Below, one piece after another: positions 15,685-22,790 of a stretch of DNA of 64,000 nucleotides; within the stretch, counting starts at the first letter, position 1, and every line of letters starts with the position of its first letter. A model generated the notes under the pieces. It was not told the DNA's origin. It ran no database searches and saw nothing but the letters and a program-made list of their open reading frames with translations. The translations under genes and the position numbers were made by a program. The stretch comes from Desulfoluna sp942491485 (lineage in GTDB: Bacteria; Desulfobacterota; Desulfobacteria; Desulfobacterales; Desulfolunaceae), in NCBI GenBank assembly GCA_942491485.1, contig CALOAX010000018.1, positions 239,145 to 303,144 of the forward strand, read 5' to 3'.

Positions 15685-17205
15685 ATGGCCGACAGTCCTA
15701 AAATTTCATCGCTTTACGCGGCTCATGTGAATGCGCCGGAAGAGGGCGATGCCGAAGAGGTGGTGACCAGTGTGGGGATTGATATCGGCACCACCACCAC
15801 CCAGTGTGTCATCAGTCGGCTCACGGTGAAGAATACAGCTCCGGGCACCCTGGTGCCCCGCATGGAGATCACCGACAAGGAGGTGGTCTACCGAAGCGAT
15901 ATCCACTTCACCCCCATTACGGGTGAGAACCTGGTGGACACAGAAAAAGTGTTCCGGCTCATCGACGGGGAATTTACCAAGGCGGGGATCTCGCCTTCCG
16001 AGATCGACACCGGTGCGGTGATCATTACCGGAGAGACGGCCAAGAAGGAGAACGCACGGCTGATCTCAGGAGAGATGGCGGGCTACGCCGGGGACTTTGT
16101 GGTGGCAACGGCCGGCGGCAAGCTGGAGTCTGTCATCGCAGGGCGGGGTTCCGGAGCTTCCGATTATTCCCGGAGGTATTTCAAGACCGTGGCCAATATC
16201 GACATCGGGGGTGGCACGGCCAACATCGGTATCTACAAAAGCGGGAAAGCAATCGACAGCTGCTGCATCAATGTGGGGGGCAGGTTGCTTAGGGTGGATG
16301 CCGATGGGGGGCATATTGTTCAGGTTACCGAGCCCATGGCCCATGTTCTCGAGGACCTGGGCCTTTCTCTCAAAGTGGGGGATGTCGTGGACCCCTTGAC
16401 CCTTGAAATCATCTGCCGCCGCATGGCCGAGGTGGTGTTGAATTCCCTTAAGAGTTCAACACTCACAGGCCTCGAAGACGCACTCATGATGACGGATCCC
16501 CTTCGGCTCGATTACGAGGTGGAGTGCGTGATGATCTCCGGCGGTGTGGCAGACCATGCTTACACCACCTCTCCGTGTGACTCCCTGGATGAGATCGCGC
16601 GGTATGGGGATGTCGGTCCCATGCTCGGGCGTCAGGTGAGGCAGGTGTTCAAAGGGAACGGCATGGAGCTCATTCGCCCCACGGAAACGATTCGCGCCAC
16701 GGTGATCGGGGCCGGATCCCAGACCGTGGATGTGAGTGGCAGCACCATTGTGGTGACCGACGAGCGCCTGCCCATGAAGAATGTCCCTGTGGTTATTCCC
16801 TTTGGAGAGGCCATCCCGGAGAGTTCGGATGCCGTCGCCGAAGCAATTCGGCAGAGCATATCAAGCCTCTACGAATCAGACGACCTGGAGCCCCTGGCCG
16901 TGGGCATCCAAGGGAACGACTACCTTTCGTACAAGCTGATTCAGACCCTTGCAAAAGGAATCCTGGCAGGCCTTGAGCCCCTGATCCGGGTTGGCTTCCC
17001 CGTCATTGTTGTTATGGAGCACGACAGCGGAAAGGTCCTTGGGCAGAGTTTAAGGGTGTTAAGCCCAGCGGCTCAAGTGATCTGCGTGGACCAGATTGAA
17101 GTCAACGAAGGGGACTACATCGATATTGGCCGGTCCATAGCGGGCGGCACGGTGGTTCCAGTGGTGATCAAGACCCTTGTATTTGAGACCCGTCAGCAAA
17201 TGTGA
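15685..17205 (+). CDS. eutA: Ethanolamine ammonia-lyase reactivating factor EutA
   Basis: 506 aa (E. coli EutA is about 467). It belongs to the actin/Hsp70-like ATPase fold: phosphate-binding loop SVGIDIGTTTTQ near residue 30, second loop ANIDIGGGTANIGIY, and adenosine-site glycines later. It uses ATP to release damaged cobalamin from EutBC so that fresh cofactor can bind. An N-terminal extension of about 28 residues carries no recognised motif. The ribosome site is probably GGAGG supplied by the upstream stem-loop repeat; AAGGAG is also present but only two bases from the ATG. The stop codon lies within the stem of the next repeat copy. Confidence 0.93.
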   Translation: MADSPKISSLYAAHVNAPEEGDAEEVVTSVGIDIGTTTTQCVISRLTVKNTAPGTLVPRMEITDKEVVYRSDIHFTPITGENLVDTEKVFRLIDGEFTKAGISPSEIDTGAVIITGETAKKENARLISGEMAGYAGDFVVATAGGKLESVIAGRGSGASDYSRRYFKTVANIDIGGGTANIGIYKSGKAIDSCCINVGGRLLRVDADGGHIVQVTEPMAHVLEDLGLSLKVGDVVDPLTLEIICRRMAEVVLNSLKSSTLTGLEDALMMTDPLRLDYEVECVMISGGVADHAYTTSPCDSLDEIARYGDVGPMLGRQVRQVFKGNGMELIRPTETIRATVIGAGSQTVDVSGSTIVVTDERLPMKNVPVVIPFGEAIPESSDAVAEAIRQSISSLYESDDLEPLAVGIQGNDYLSYKLIQTLAKGILAGLEPLIRVGFPVIVVMEHDSGKVLGQSLRVLSPAAQVICVDQIEVNEGDYIDIGRSIAGGTVVPVVIKTLVFETRQQM

Positions 17206-17277
17206 CGTACCCGAGGAACGAGGGTTCGGAGCATTTGCAAACCTGCTTTCAAGGTGGCACACCTTGCCGCCGGAGGC
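17196..17277 (-). repeat. Dispersed stem-loop repeat (SLR), copy 5
   Basis: Long stem arms GCAAATG (17196-17202) and CATTTGC enclose CCCGAGGAACGAGGG; then the palindrome AAGGTGGCACACCTT and GCCGCCGGAGGC. The left arm includes the last codons of eutA and abuts its TGA, so the hairpin forms right at the end of that message. Confidence 0.75.
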
Positions 17278-17425
17278 TTACTTTTTCCAAGTTTTATAAA
17301 ATTATGTGATTTGAGTGGTTCTATAGAGAGACCTCTTTCGGTGCAATGGCGCACGGAAATGAGACGTCACTTATAAGATGCATCGAAGAAAAAAAGGCCG
17401 GTTGATTCCGGCAAGGAGGAGTCGC

Positions 17426-18079
17426 ATGAAAGGGGATGCCCTGAAGTCCAAGGTACTGAGCGTGAAGATGATTCCCAACGTGGATCAGGACATGATCCGG
17501 GAGCTGTCGCTTCCTGATGGTCATCGCAGCGTGGGAATGCTTACCTGCGATATTGACGACGTGGGCTACACGGCCATAGACGAGGCAACCAAGAAGGCCG
17601 ATGTCAAAGTGGCCTACGCCAAGAGTTTTTATGGCGGTGCCGTCAACGCCAACTCCAAGTTGGCCGGTGAATTTATCGCCATCCTTTCCGGGCCCAATCC
17701 TGCCGAGGTGAAGAGCGGCATCGATGCGGCCATTGATTTTCTGGAGAACGATGCATGCTTTTACAGCTGCAACGAAGACGACTCCATCTGTTATTACGCT
17801 CACTGCCTCTCCCGAACTGGCTCCTTTCTCTCTGCCGAGGCCGGCATTGAAGAAGGTGAAGCCATCGCCTATCTTATCGCCCCTCCCATTGAGGCTGTTT
17901 ATGCCGTAGATGCGGCCCTGAAGGCAGCTGATGTGAAGATGGCTGTTTTCTATGGCCCTCCATCAGAGACCAACTTCGGCGGGGCGCTTCTTACGGGCAG
18001 TCAGTCTGCCTGCAAGGCAGCGTGTGACGCCTTTGCCGATGCCGTTCAGCATGTGGCTGACAACCCCCTTAAATATTAA
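17426..18079 (+). CDS. eutL: Microcompartment shell protein EutL (trimeric, tandem BMC)
   Basis: 217 aa, the standard EutL length of about 219. It has two circularly permuted BMC domains (about 1-108 and 109-217); typical segments are DHRSVGML-like, YAKSFYGGA, ILSGPNPAEVKSG in the first and FYSCNEDDSICYYAHCLSRTG in the second. EutL trimers form hexagonal tiles in the shell and are thought to gate large molecules through a central pore. The ATG at 17426 is chosen because AAGGAGG lies six bases upstream; the frame opens earlier at 17378 but lacks such a site. A CCGG-TTGATT-CCGG hairpin precedes the ribosome site. Confidence 0.95.
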   Translation: MKGDALKSKVLSVKMIPNVDQDMIRELSLPDGHRSVGMLTCDIDDVGYTAIDEATKKADVKVAYAKSFYGGAVNANSKLAGEFIAILSGPNPAEVKSGIDAAIDFLENDACFYSCNEDDSICYYAHCLSRTGSFLSAEAGIEEGEAIAYLIAPPIEAVYAVDAALKAADVKMAVFYGPPSETNFGGALLTGSQSACKAACDAFADAVQHVADNPLKY

Positions 18080-18177
18080 CCCGGCGGTTAAATGCGTGAC
18101 TGTCGAGGGGAGGTATACCCCTTCTAAATCAGTCATCTCCACCACCTGGTGATTCATATATTAAGTTGTCGGGTTAA
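18076..18177 (+). promoter_or_regulatory. Inverted repeats filling the eutL-BMC spacer
   Basis: TTAACCCG (18076-18083, overlapping the eutL stop) pairs with CGGGTTAA (18170-18177). Inside is a second hairpin, TGACT...AGGGG-AGGTATA-CCCCT...AGTCA (18097-18135). This could control the relative amounts of the two shell proteins by RNA processing or attenuation. The outer arms also look like the first bases of the MITE ends, so it may be a very short relic. Confidence 0.4.
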
Positions 18178-18198
18178 TGCTAACAGAGGGAGGTAGCT

Positions 18199-18807
18199 AT
18201 GAACGGCAAGGCGTTGGGGATCATTGAAACGCTGGGGCTCGTGCCCGCTGTGGAGGCCGGGGACGTTGCGGTGAAGACCGCCGACGTTTCCCTTATAGGC
18301 TCTCAAGCGGTGGGCGGTGGGCTTGTCTCTATTCTGATGACAGGGGATGTGTCAGCTGTCAAGGCGTCCGTGGATGCCGGCAGCACAGCGGCCGCCCGCC
18401 TGGGAAAGGTCTGCTCGATTACTGTGATTGCACGGACCGCCGACGGCCTTGACGGGATCCTGATCGAAGAGAGCAAGTGTATTAAAAGCTTTCCTGAGCG
18501 CAGAGCCCATGCTGTTGCTCATCCGGAACCTGAATCGGAGCCGGAAGCCATAACCGAAGCCGCACCCGCTGAGGTATATGAAGCACCTACCGGTGAAATG
18601 CCTGGGGCGGAGAAGGGGAGTGCGGAGGCCGGGGAAGGCGAGTCGTTAAGCTTAGACATGGCAGACCTGAAAAAGCTGAAGGTTACCAAGCTGAGGCGAC
18701 TCGCACGACAGATCCCAGGTTTCTCCATCCCGAGGGGCGAGATCAAGTATGCCAAGAAGAAGGATCTTCTTGAGGCCTTTACGGTGTACATCAAATCATT
18801 GACGTGA
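18199..18807 (+). CDS. BMC shell protein with acidic linker and SAP/Rho-N-like tail (EutK/EutM-like)
   Basis: 202 aa. Residues 1 to about 92 are a single BMC domain close to PduA/EutM (KALGIIETLGLVPAVEAGD, then SQAVGGGLVSILMTGDVSAV), which forms hexameric shell tiles. Residues about 100-152 are an acidic, Pro/Glu/Ala-rich linker. Residues 153-202 are a small basic domain (DLKKLKVTKLRRLARQI, KYAKKKDLLEAF) resembling SAP or Rho N-terminal nucleic-acid-binding folds. E. coli EutK also joins a BMC domain to a C-terminal nucleic-acid-binding domain, so this is EutK-like in plan, yet the BMC part looks EutM-like. No other hexamer-type shell gene is in the window, so it may be the main tile. GAGGGAGG precedes the ATG. 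Confidence 0.87.
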   Translation: MNGKALGIIETLGLVPAVEAGDVAVKTADVSLIGSQAVGGGLVSILMTGDVSAVKASVDAGSTAAARLGKVCSITVIARTADGLDGILIEESKCIKSFPERRAHAVAHPEPESEPEAITEAAPAEVYEAPTGEMPGAEKGSAEAGEGESLSLDMADLKKLKVTKLRRLARQIPGFSIPRGEIKYAKKKDLLEAFTVYIKSLT

Positions 18808-18885
18808 TGCGGGGAGGGAGAAACCAGCACGGCTTGATCCGGCTATTCCCGACTCGTCACTTAAGAGACATAAGAAGAGGATAAG

Positions 18886-20328
18886 ATGGTAGATAAGGAT
18901 TTACTCTCAATCCAGGAAACCCGAGCGCTGGTTCGTGCCGCACGCGCAGCGCAACCCGCCCTTGAAGGGGCCGGTCAGGAGCGTGTGGACGCTCTTGTTG
19001 AGGCCATTGCCAAGGTAGGGTTCGAGATGGCCGAAGAGCTGGGCAAGATGGCCAGTGAAGAGACCGGTTTCGGCAAGTGGCAAGACAAGAAGCAGAAGAA
19101 CATCCTCGCCACCCGGAAGCTGGTTGATTACTTCAAGGGTATGAAGACCATTGGCATCATTGGTGAGGACAAAGAGAAGAGGCTTGTGGAGATCGCCACC
19201 CCCATGGGCGTGATCGCAGGGCTGATTCCTTCCACCAACCCCACGTCCACCACCTTTTATAAAACAATTATTTCCCTGAAGAGCGGCAACGGCATCATCT
19301 TCAGCCCCCACCCCAGCGCGGTGAAGTGCATTACGGCCACCGTGAACGTGATCAAGGGTGTGCTGAAAGCCATGGATTTCTCGGAAGACCTCGTGGGCGT
19401 CATCAGCGTCCCCACCATGGAGGGAACCGACGAGCTGATGAGGATTTCCGACATGATCCTCGCCACCGGTGGCAATGCCATGGTGAAAGCGGCCTACAGC
19501 TCCGGCACACCCGCCTTAGGCGTGGGGGCCGGTAATGTGCCCGTGTTTATTGAGCGCAGTGCCGACGTGGATGTGGCCGTTCAGAAGGTTCTGGCTTCGA
19601 AGACCTTCGACAACGGCACTGTCTGCGCATCCGAACAGCACATCGTGACCGAAGCCTGCATTGCCGACAAAGTGAAGGCAAGCCTTGTCGCCCAGGGCGG
19701 TTATTTTCTTGAAGGCGAGAAGCTCGCCAAGGTCAAGCGTGTCATGGAGCGCCCCAACGGCGCCATGAACCCCGCCATCGTGGGTCGTTGTGCAGCCGAT
19801 ATTGCCAAGATCGCCGGCATCGATATCCCTGCCGGCACCACCATGCTGGTGTGCGAAGAAGAGGGCGTCGGTCCCAAGTTCCCCTTCTCCAAGGAGAAGC
19901 TCACAGCCCTTCTCGGTTTCTACACCGTGAATGACTGGCAGGAGGCTTGCGAGCTCTGCTTCAAACTCCTGAAGAATGGTGGCATCGGCCACTCCCTCGG
20001 CATTCACTCCAACAACGAGACCGTAATCCGTGAATTTGCCCTGAAGAAGCCCGTCTCCCGCTTCCTGGTCAACACGCCTACCACCCAAGGGGCAGTCGGC
20101 ATCACCACCAACCTGTCTCCCTCCTTCACCCTCGGGTGCGGCACCGTGGGCGGCAGTGCTACCTCAGACAACGTCGGTCCCCAGCATCTTTTCAACATTC
20201 GTCGCATGGCCTACGGCCTTGACGATGCGGCAGCCACCACGCCTGTGGTTTCCGGTGAAAGTGTCGACGTGCAGGCTGTGACCAACATGATCATGGAACA
20301 GCTCAAAAAGATGAGTGCGGCGCAGTAG
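18886..20328 (+). CDS. eutE: Acylating acetaldehyde dehydrogenase (EutE role, AdhE-like sequence)
   Basis: 480 aa, a CoA-acylating aldehyde dehydrogenase that turns acetaldehyde, NAD+ and CoA into acetyl-CoA. The catalytic Cys247 lies in FDNGTVCASEQ, a context typical of the AdhE N-terminal domain; enterobacterial EutE and PduP have a different context (FDNNLPC/FDFNLPC). Other marks are the nucleotide-site GVGAGNVPVFIE and IPSTNPTSTTFYK. The C-terminus, after a Thr/Val/Ser linker, is an amphipathic helix (DVQAVTNMIMEQLKKM) that looks like an encapsulation peptide, and a helical N-terminus is also present. GAGGA lies five bases before the ATG. It is placed between shell genes, so cargo of the compartment is a sound inference. 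Confidence 0.92.
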   Translation: MVDKDLLSIQETRALVRAARAAQPALEGAGQERVDALVEAIAKVGFEMAEELGKMASEETGFGKWQDKKQKNILATRKLVDYFKGMKTIGIIGEDKEKRLVEIATPMGVIAGLIPSTNPTSTTFYKTIISLKSGNGIIFSPHPSAVKCITATVNVIKGVLKAMDFSEDLVGVISVPTMEGTDELMRISDMILATGGNAMVKAAYSSGTPALGVGAGNVPVFIERSADVDVAVQKVLASKTFDNGTVCASEQHIVTEACIADKVKASLVAQGGYFLEGEKLAKVKRVMERPNGAMNPAIVGRCAADIAKIAGIDIPAGTTMLVCEEEGVGPKFPFSKEKLTALLGFYTVNDWQEACELCFKLLKNGGIGHSLGIHSNNETVIREFALKKPVSRFLVNTPTTQGAVGITTNLSPSFTLGCGTVGGSATSDNVGPQHLFNIRRMAYGLDDAAATTPVVSGESVDVQAVTNMIMEQLKKMSAAQ

Positions 20329-20343
20329 CCTTTTTAAAAGGCA

Positions 20344-20428
20344 GCCTCCGGCGGCCAGGGGATGATCCCCTGGACCCCAGGTTGCGAATGCAATTTGTCC
20401 CTCGTTCCTCGGGGCAAATTGCATTCGT
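20344..20428 (+). repeat. Dispersed stem-loop repeat (SLR), copy 6
   Basis: CCTCCGGCGGC with palindrome CCAGGGGATGATCCCCTGG (the same variant as copy 7), then a near-perfect 14-bp stem GCGAATGCAATTTG/CAAATTGCATTCG around CCCTCGTTCCTCGGGG. This is the best-paired copy and lies 15 bases after the aldehyde dehydrogenase stop, so it could act as a terminator or processing site. Confidence 0.82.
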
Positions 20429-20689
20429 CAGTAACTATAAAGTAGTGGGCGCCGATGCTTTTGCTGCACCATGGAGTGCCGTACTCCCGTGCGGCATTCA
20501 CGACGACAGGAAGATATGCAGTGACGGAGTACGACGAATCAACACCCGGCGTTACAAGGGCTTTTGCATGAAATTACGGGGACAATCCACTAACTGGGTT
20601 CGCCCTCACGGCCATGAGCGCAGCGAATCCCTTGAACGAAGAACAACGAACGAGGAACCAAGAACCGTTTCACCCATAGAAGGCATCTT
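20429..20689 (+). other. Spacer between aldehyde dehydrogenase and eutN
   Basis: No gene. It contains a TGCCGTAC-TCCC-GTGCGGCA hairpin (20477-20496) related to those at 8031, 10123 and 10426, and a degenerate GAAC/GAACCAA heptamer run (about 20634-20668). AGAAGG at 20678 is the probable eutN ribosome site. Confidence 0.5.
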
Positions 20690-20956
20690 ATGATGACAGG
20701 ACAGGTTCTGGGCAGTGTATGGGCCACACGAAAGGTGGAGGCCCTGTCTGGCATGAAGCTGATGCTGGTTGAATGCCCGGACTCAATAGATACAAGTCGG
20801 TTAACCACCTTTGTGGCGGTGGATTTTGTTGGAGCCGGAATAGGCGACAGGGTCGTGATTGCCAAGGGGAGCTCGGCACGAAAAGCCATTGCGATGCCCG
20901 ATTCGCCTGTGGACGCAACCATCGTGGGTATTATCGACGAGAAGGAAGAGAGATGA
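20690..20956 (+). CDS. eutN: Microcompartment vertex protein EutN (CcmL/EutN family)
   Basis: 88 aa, the usual size for a pentameric vertex protein (BMC-P). It begins GQVLGSVWATRKVEALSGMKLMLV, the standard start of the family, and continues with FVAVDFVGAGIGDRVVIAKGSSAR. Pentamers cap the corners of the polyhedral shell. Its TGA overlaps the eutQ start (ATGA), so the two are translationally coupled. A second ATG three bases downstream of 20690 could also serve as the start. Confidence 0.95.
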   Translation: MMTGQVLGSVWATRKVEALSGMKLMLVECPDSIDTSRLTTFVAVDFVGAGIGDRVVIAKGSSARKAIAMPDSPVDATIVGIIDEKEER

Positions 20957-21618
20957 AGAAGAAATTGGTCGGCGCCGAAGCCGTACTTGCACAAGTAAAC
21001 GATGGCGTTTTCGTTCTTGATGAGAACATGATTTTGACCCCGGCGGCCCGCGATCTTTTACGGGAGAACCGGGTGATGATCATGGCAGGTACAATTGCCC
21101 ATAACCAGAGCACACCCCTTGCTCCCTGTGGAGCCCCGGTGTGCATGAACTGCAGTGAGTGTGTCATGGAAAATAAAGAAGTAAATCTTGAAGCATTGAT
21201 TCGTAAAATCGTAGCCGAGCAGTTGACTGGTGCAGGAAATGATTTTGAGAAAATCGTGGATAAAGAGAGCGGAGTTCTCTGCGTGAAAGCCGCAACGGTA
21301 AAACCCGAACCCTTTGATACCGGAAAAGAGGGGGACAAGGTTTTTATCACCGATGTGGTCAACCTTGAGGAGAGCCCCCGCCTCGGCTTCGGCATCATGG
21401 AGATGAAAGAAGGCACCGCCTTTGACTGGACCCTTCGTTACGACGAGGTGGATTACATCATCGAAGGCACCCTTGATATCATCATCGACGGACGCAAAGT
21501 CACCGCCACCAAGGGGGATATTATCTTTATCCCGAAAGATTCCTCCATCACCTTCAGTACTCCCGACTCCACCCGGTTTATGTTTGTCACCTATCCCGCT
21601 GATTGGGCAAGCCAGTAG
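20953..21618 (+). CDS. eutQ: EutQ-like cupin protein with a cysteine cluster
   Basis: 221 aa (E. coli EutQ is about 233). The C-terminal half (about 125-221) is the EutQ cupin (FDWTLRYDEVDYIIEGTLDI, KGDIIFIPKDSSI), which in Salmonella has acetate kinase activity. The N-terminal part has the KxLxxxxV / LTPAARDLLRENRV block found in several Eut proteins. Between them is a CX4CX2CX2C cluster (Cys59, 64, 67, 70) that E. coli EutQ does not have, followed by the amphipathic helix NLEALIRKIVAEQL (78-91), which resembles an encapsulation peptide. The start at 20953 is fixed by the ATGA overlap with eutN and the GGAAGAGAG ribosome site. It is the last eut gene; a MITE begins four bases after its stop. 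Confidence 0.9.
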   Translation: MKKKLVGAEAVLAQVNDGVFVLDENMILTPAARDLLRENRVMIMAGTIAHNQSTPLAPCGAPVCMNCSECVMENKEVNLEALIRKIVAEQLTGAGNDFEKIVDKESGVLCVKAATVKPEPFDTGKEGDKVFITDVVNLEESPRLGFGIMEMKEGTAFDWTLRYDEVDYIIEGTLDIIIDGRKVTATKGDIIFIPKDSSITFSTPDSTRFMFVTYPADWASQ

Positions 21619-21622
21619 CCCT

Positions 21623-21874
21623 TAACCCGGATATTTCATGAGAAAATAATTAGGTCAAAGCAATAGCCCGTTATTGATGATGGTTACTGTGAGAAAATAA
21701 GATATTTCAAAAACACAAAACGTAATTCACGGTTTCCTGCTCGCTTTTCTCACCCCTTCGGGCGAGTTGGGTGTACTTATCTGCCGCGTTATCAGAGCCT
21801 TGAGGTAAACCACTACATCTGCAGCTCTGATGCCTTGAATATAAGCGCACCCGACTCGTGAAATATCCGGGTTA
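21623..21874 (+). mobile_element. MITE, complete copy (left of the giant gene)
   Basis: 252 bp with perfect terminal inverted repeats TAACCCGGATATTTCA and TGAAATATCCGGGTTA. It contains no gene. The outermost TA on each side fits insertion at a TA dinucleotide, as in Tc1/mariner-IS630 relatives, but that is an inference. The interior includes ATCAGAGC/GCTCTGAT arms around the segment CTACATCTGCAG. A second copy lies in opposite orientation at 39519-39769 and a truncated one at 5611-5718. Confidence 0.85.
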
Positions 21875-21884
21875 GTCCGATATT

Positions 21885-21944
21885 CCCACGAAGCCATTTT
21901 CATCAGGGCTTCGTGGGCCCCTCCTGACTCTTCCTTCATTTTTT
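21885..21944 (+). terminator. Strong hairpin, probable eut operon terminator
   Basis: Perfect 11-bp stem CCCACGAAGCC/GGCTTCGTGGG with an 11-base loop, followed after about 20 pyrimidine-rich bases by a run of T (21939-21944). It stands just beyond the MITE, which may have inserted between eutQ and its terminator. Confidence 0.65.
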
Positions 21945-22790
21945 ATAGATGGCATTCTCTGCGTGTTCTTATTCCTTCAAGCAACTGTCAAACTCTCCTA
22001 TATTTTTTTACATTCAGAGTGATCCAAAACGGGAGGCAGATGTCTGCCGTTATATTTGAATGGAATATATGGGGTTTTATTTTGATTTTAAGTTAAATAT
22101 GTTTGTTTATTTTTATGTATATGGAAGTGTTTTGTGAGTAATGCAGGCGGCAGTATGTTGTTCTGGTTTCAGGGCTGAACTGCATGTTTATCTATCGTTG
22201 ATGGACGTGGTTGTTTTTTTTATTTGTCTCTAACCGCCTGTAGTTTTTGTTGATTTTGACTTTGTTCTGCTTTTGGGGGTGGCCTGCGTGTGTATGTGGT
22301 TAGAGTTAGGCTCGATGATAACGTAAAATTTTTCTTGTTGTTTTTGGTTTGGTTCTGTAAAAAATACTCTCTGAGGGGTGTGGGTAATAATGGGCAATCA
22401 AAAATCGTATACCTTTTGTCATGTGTCATTCATTTTGATTTGAGTTCAGTCGCAATCCTGTCTTTCGGTCCAACCTTTTAAATTGATCGCGACGGTATAA
22501 CCCGCTCATGTCTTTTTATTCGATGATTTGGCTCGTCGCTAATTTTACTTTGTATTACGAGCTCACTCCTCAGCATTTCGCGATAAGATCCAAAGAACAC
22601 GTTTTATACCTGTGCGCCGTATAAATTCATGATCTCACCTAATCCTGTGAGGTTATGTCAATTCGTATACTCACGTCTGTCATTCAGCTTTATCGCTATT
22701 GTCAATTTAAGAGAAAGCGCTTGGTTTCACCATTGTTGGCGGTTTTGTATTCAGATACCCGGGTCGGTATAAAAAATGGAGACACATTTC
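21945..22790 (+). other. AT-rich region upstream of the giant RCC1 gene
   Basis: Clearly richer in A and T than the eut region, with long T runs. Open frames here are short, lack ribosome sites and resemble nothing known. A small GGCAGA-TG-TCTGCC hairpin is at about 22035-22048. A weak promoter-like pair, TTGTAT-N17-TATAAA (22745-22773), directly precedes the giant gene but would give almost no leader. Confidence 0.45.

Noticed and set aside
15360..15701. Open frame in the eutC-eutA gap
   Set aside because: It overlaps a stem-loop repeat and the eutA start, and has no ribosome site or recognisable domain.
22745..22773. Sigma70 promoter of the giant gene
   Set aside because: TTGTAT-N17-TATAAA is a weak match and would start transcription at or past the first possible start codon.
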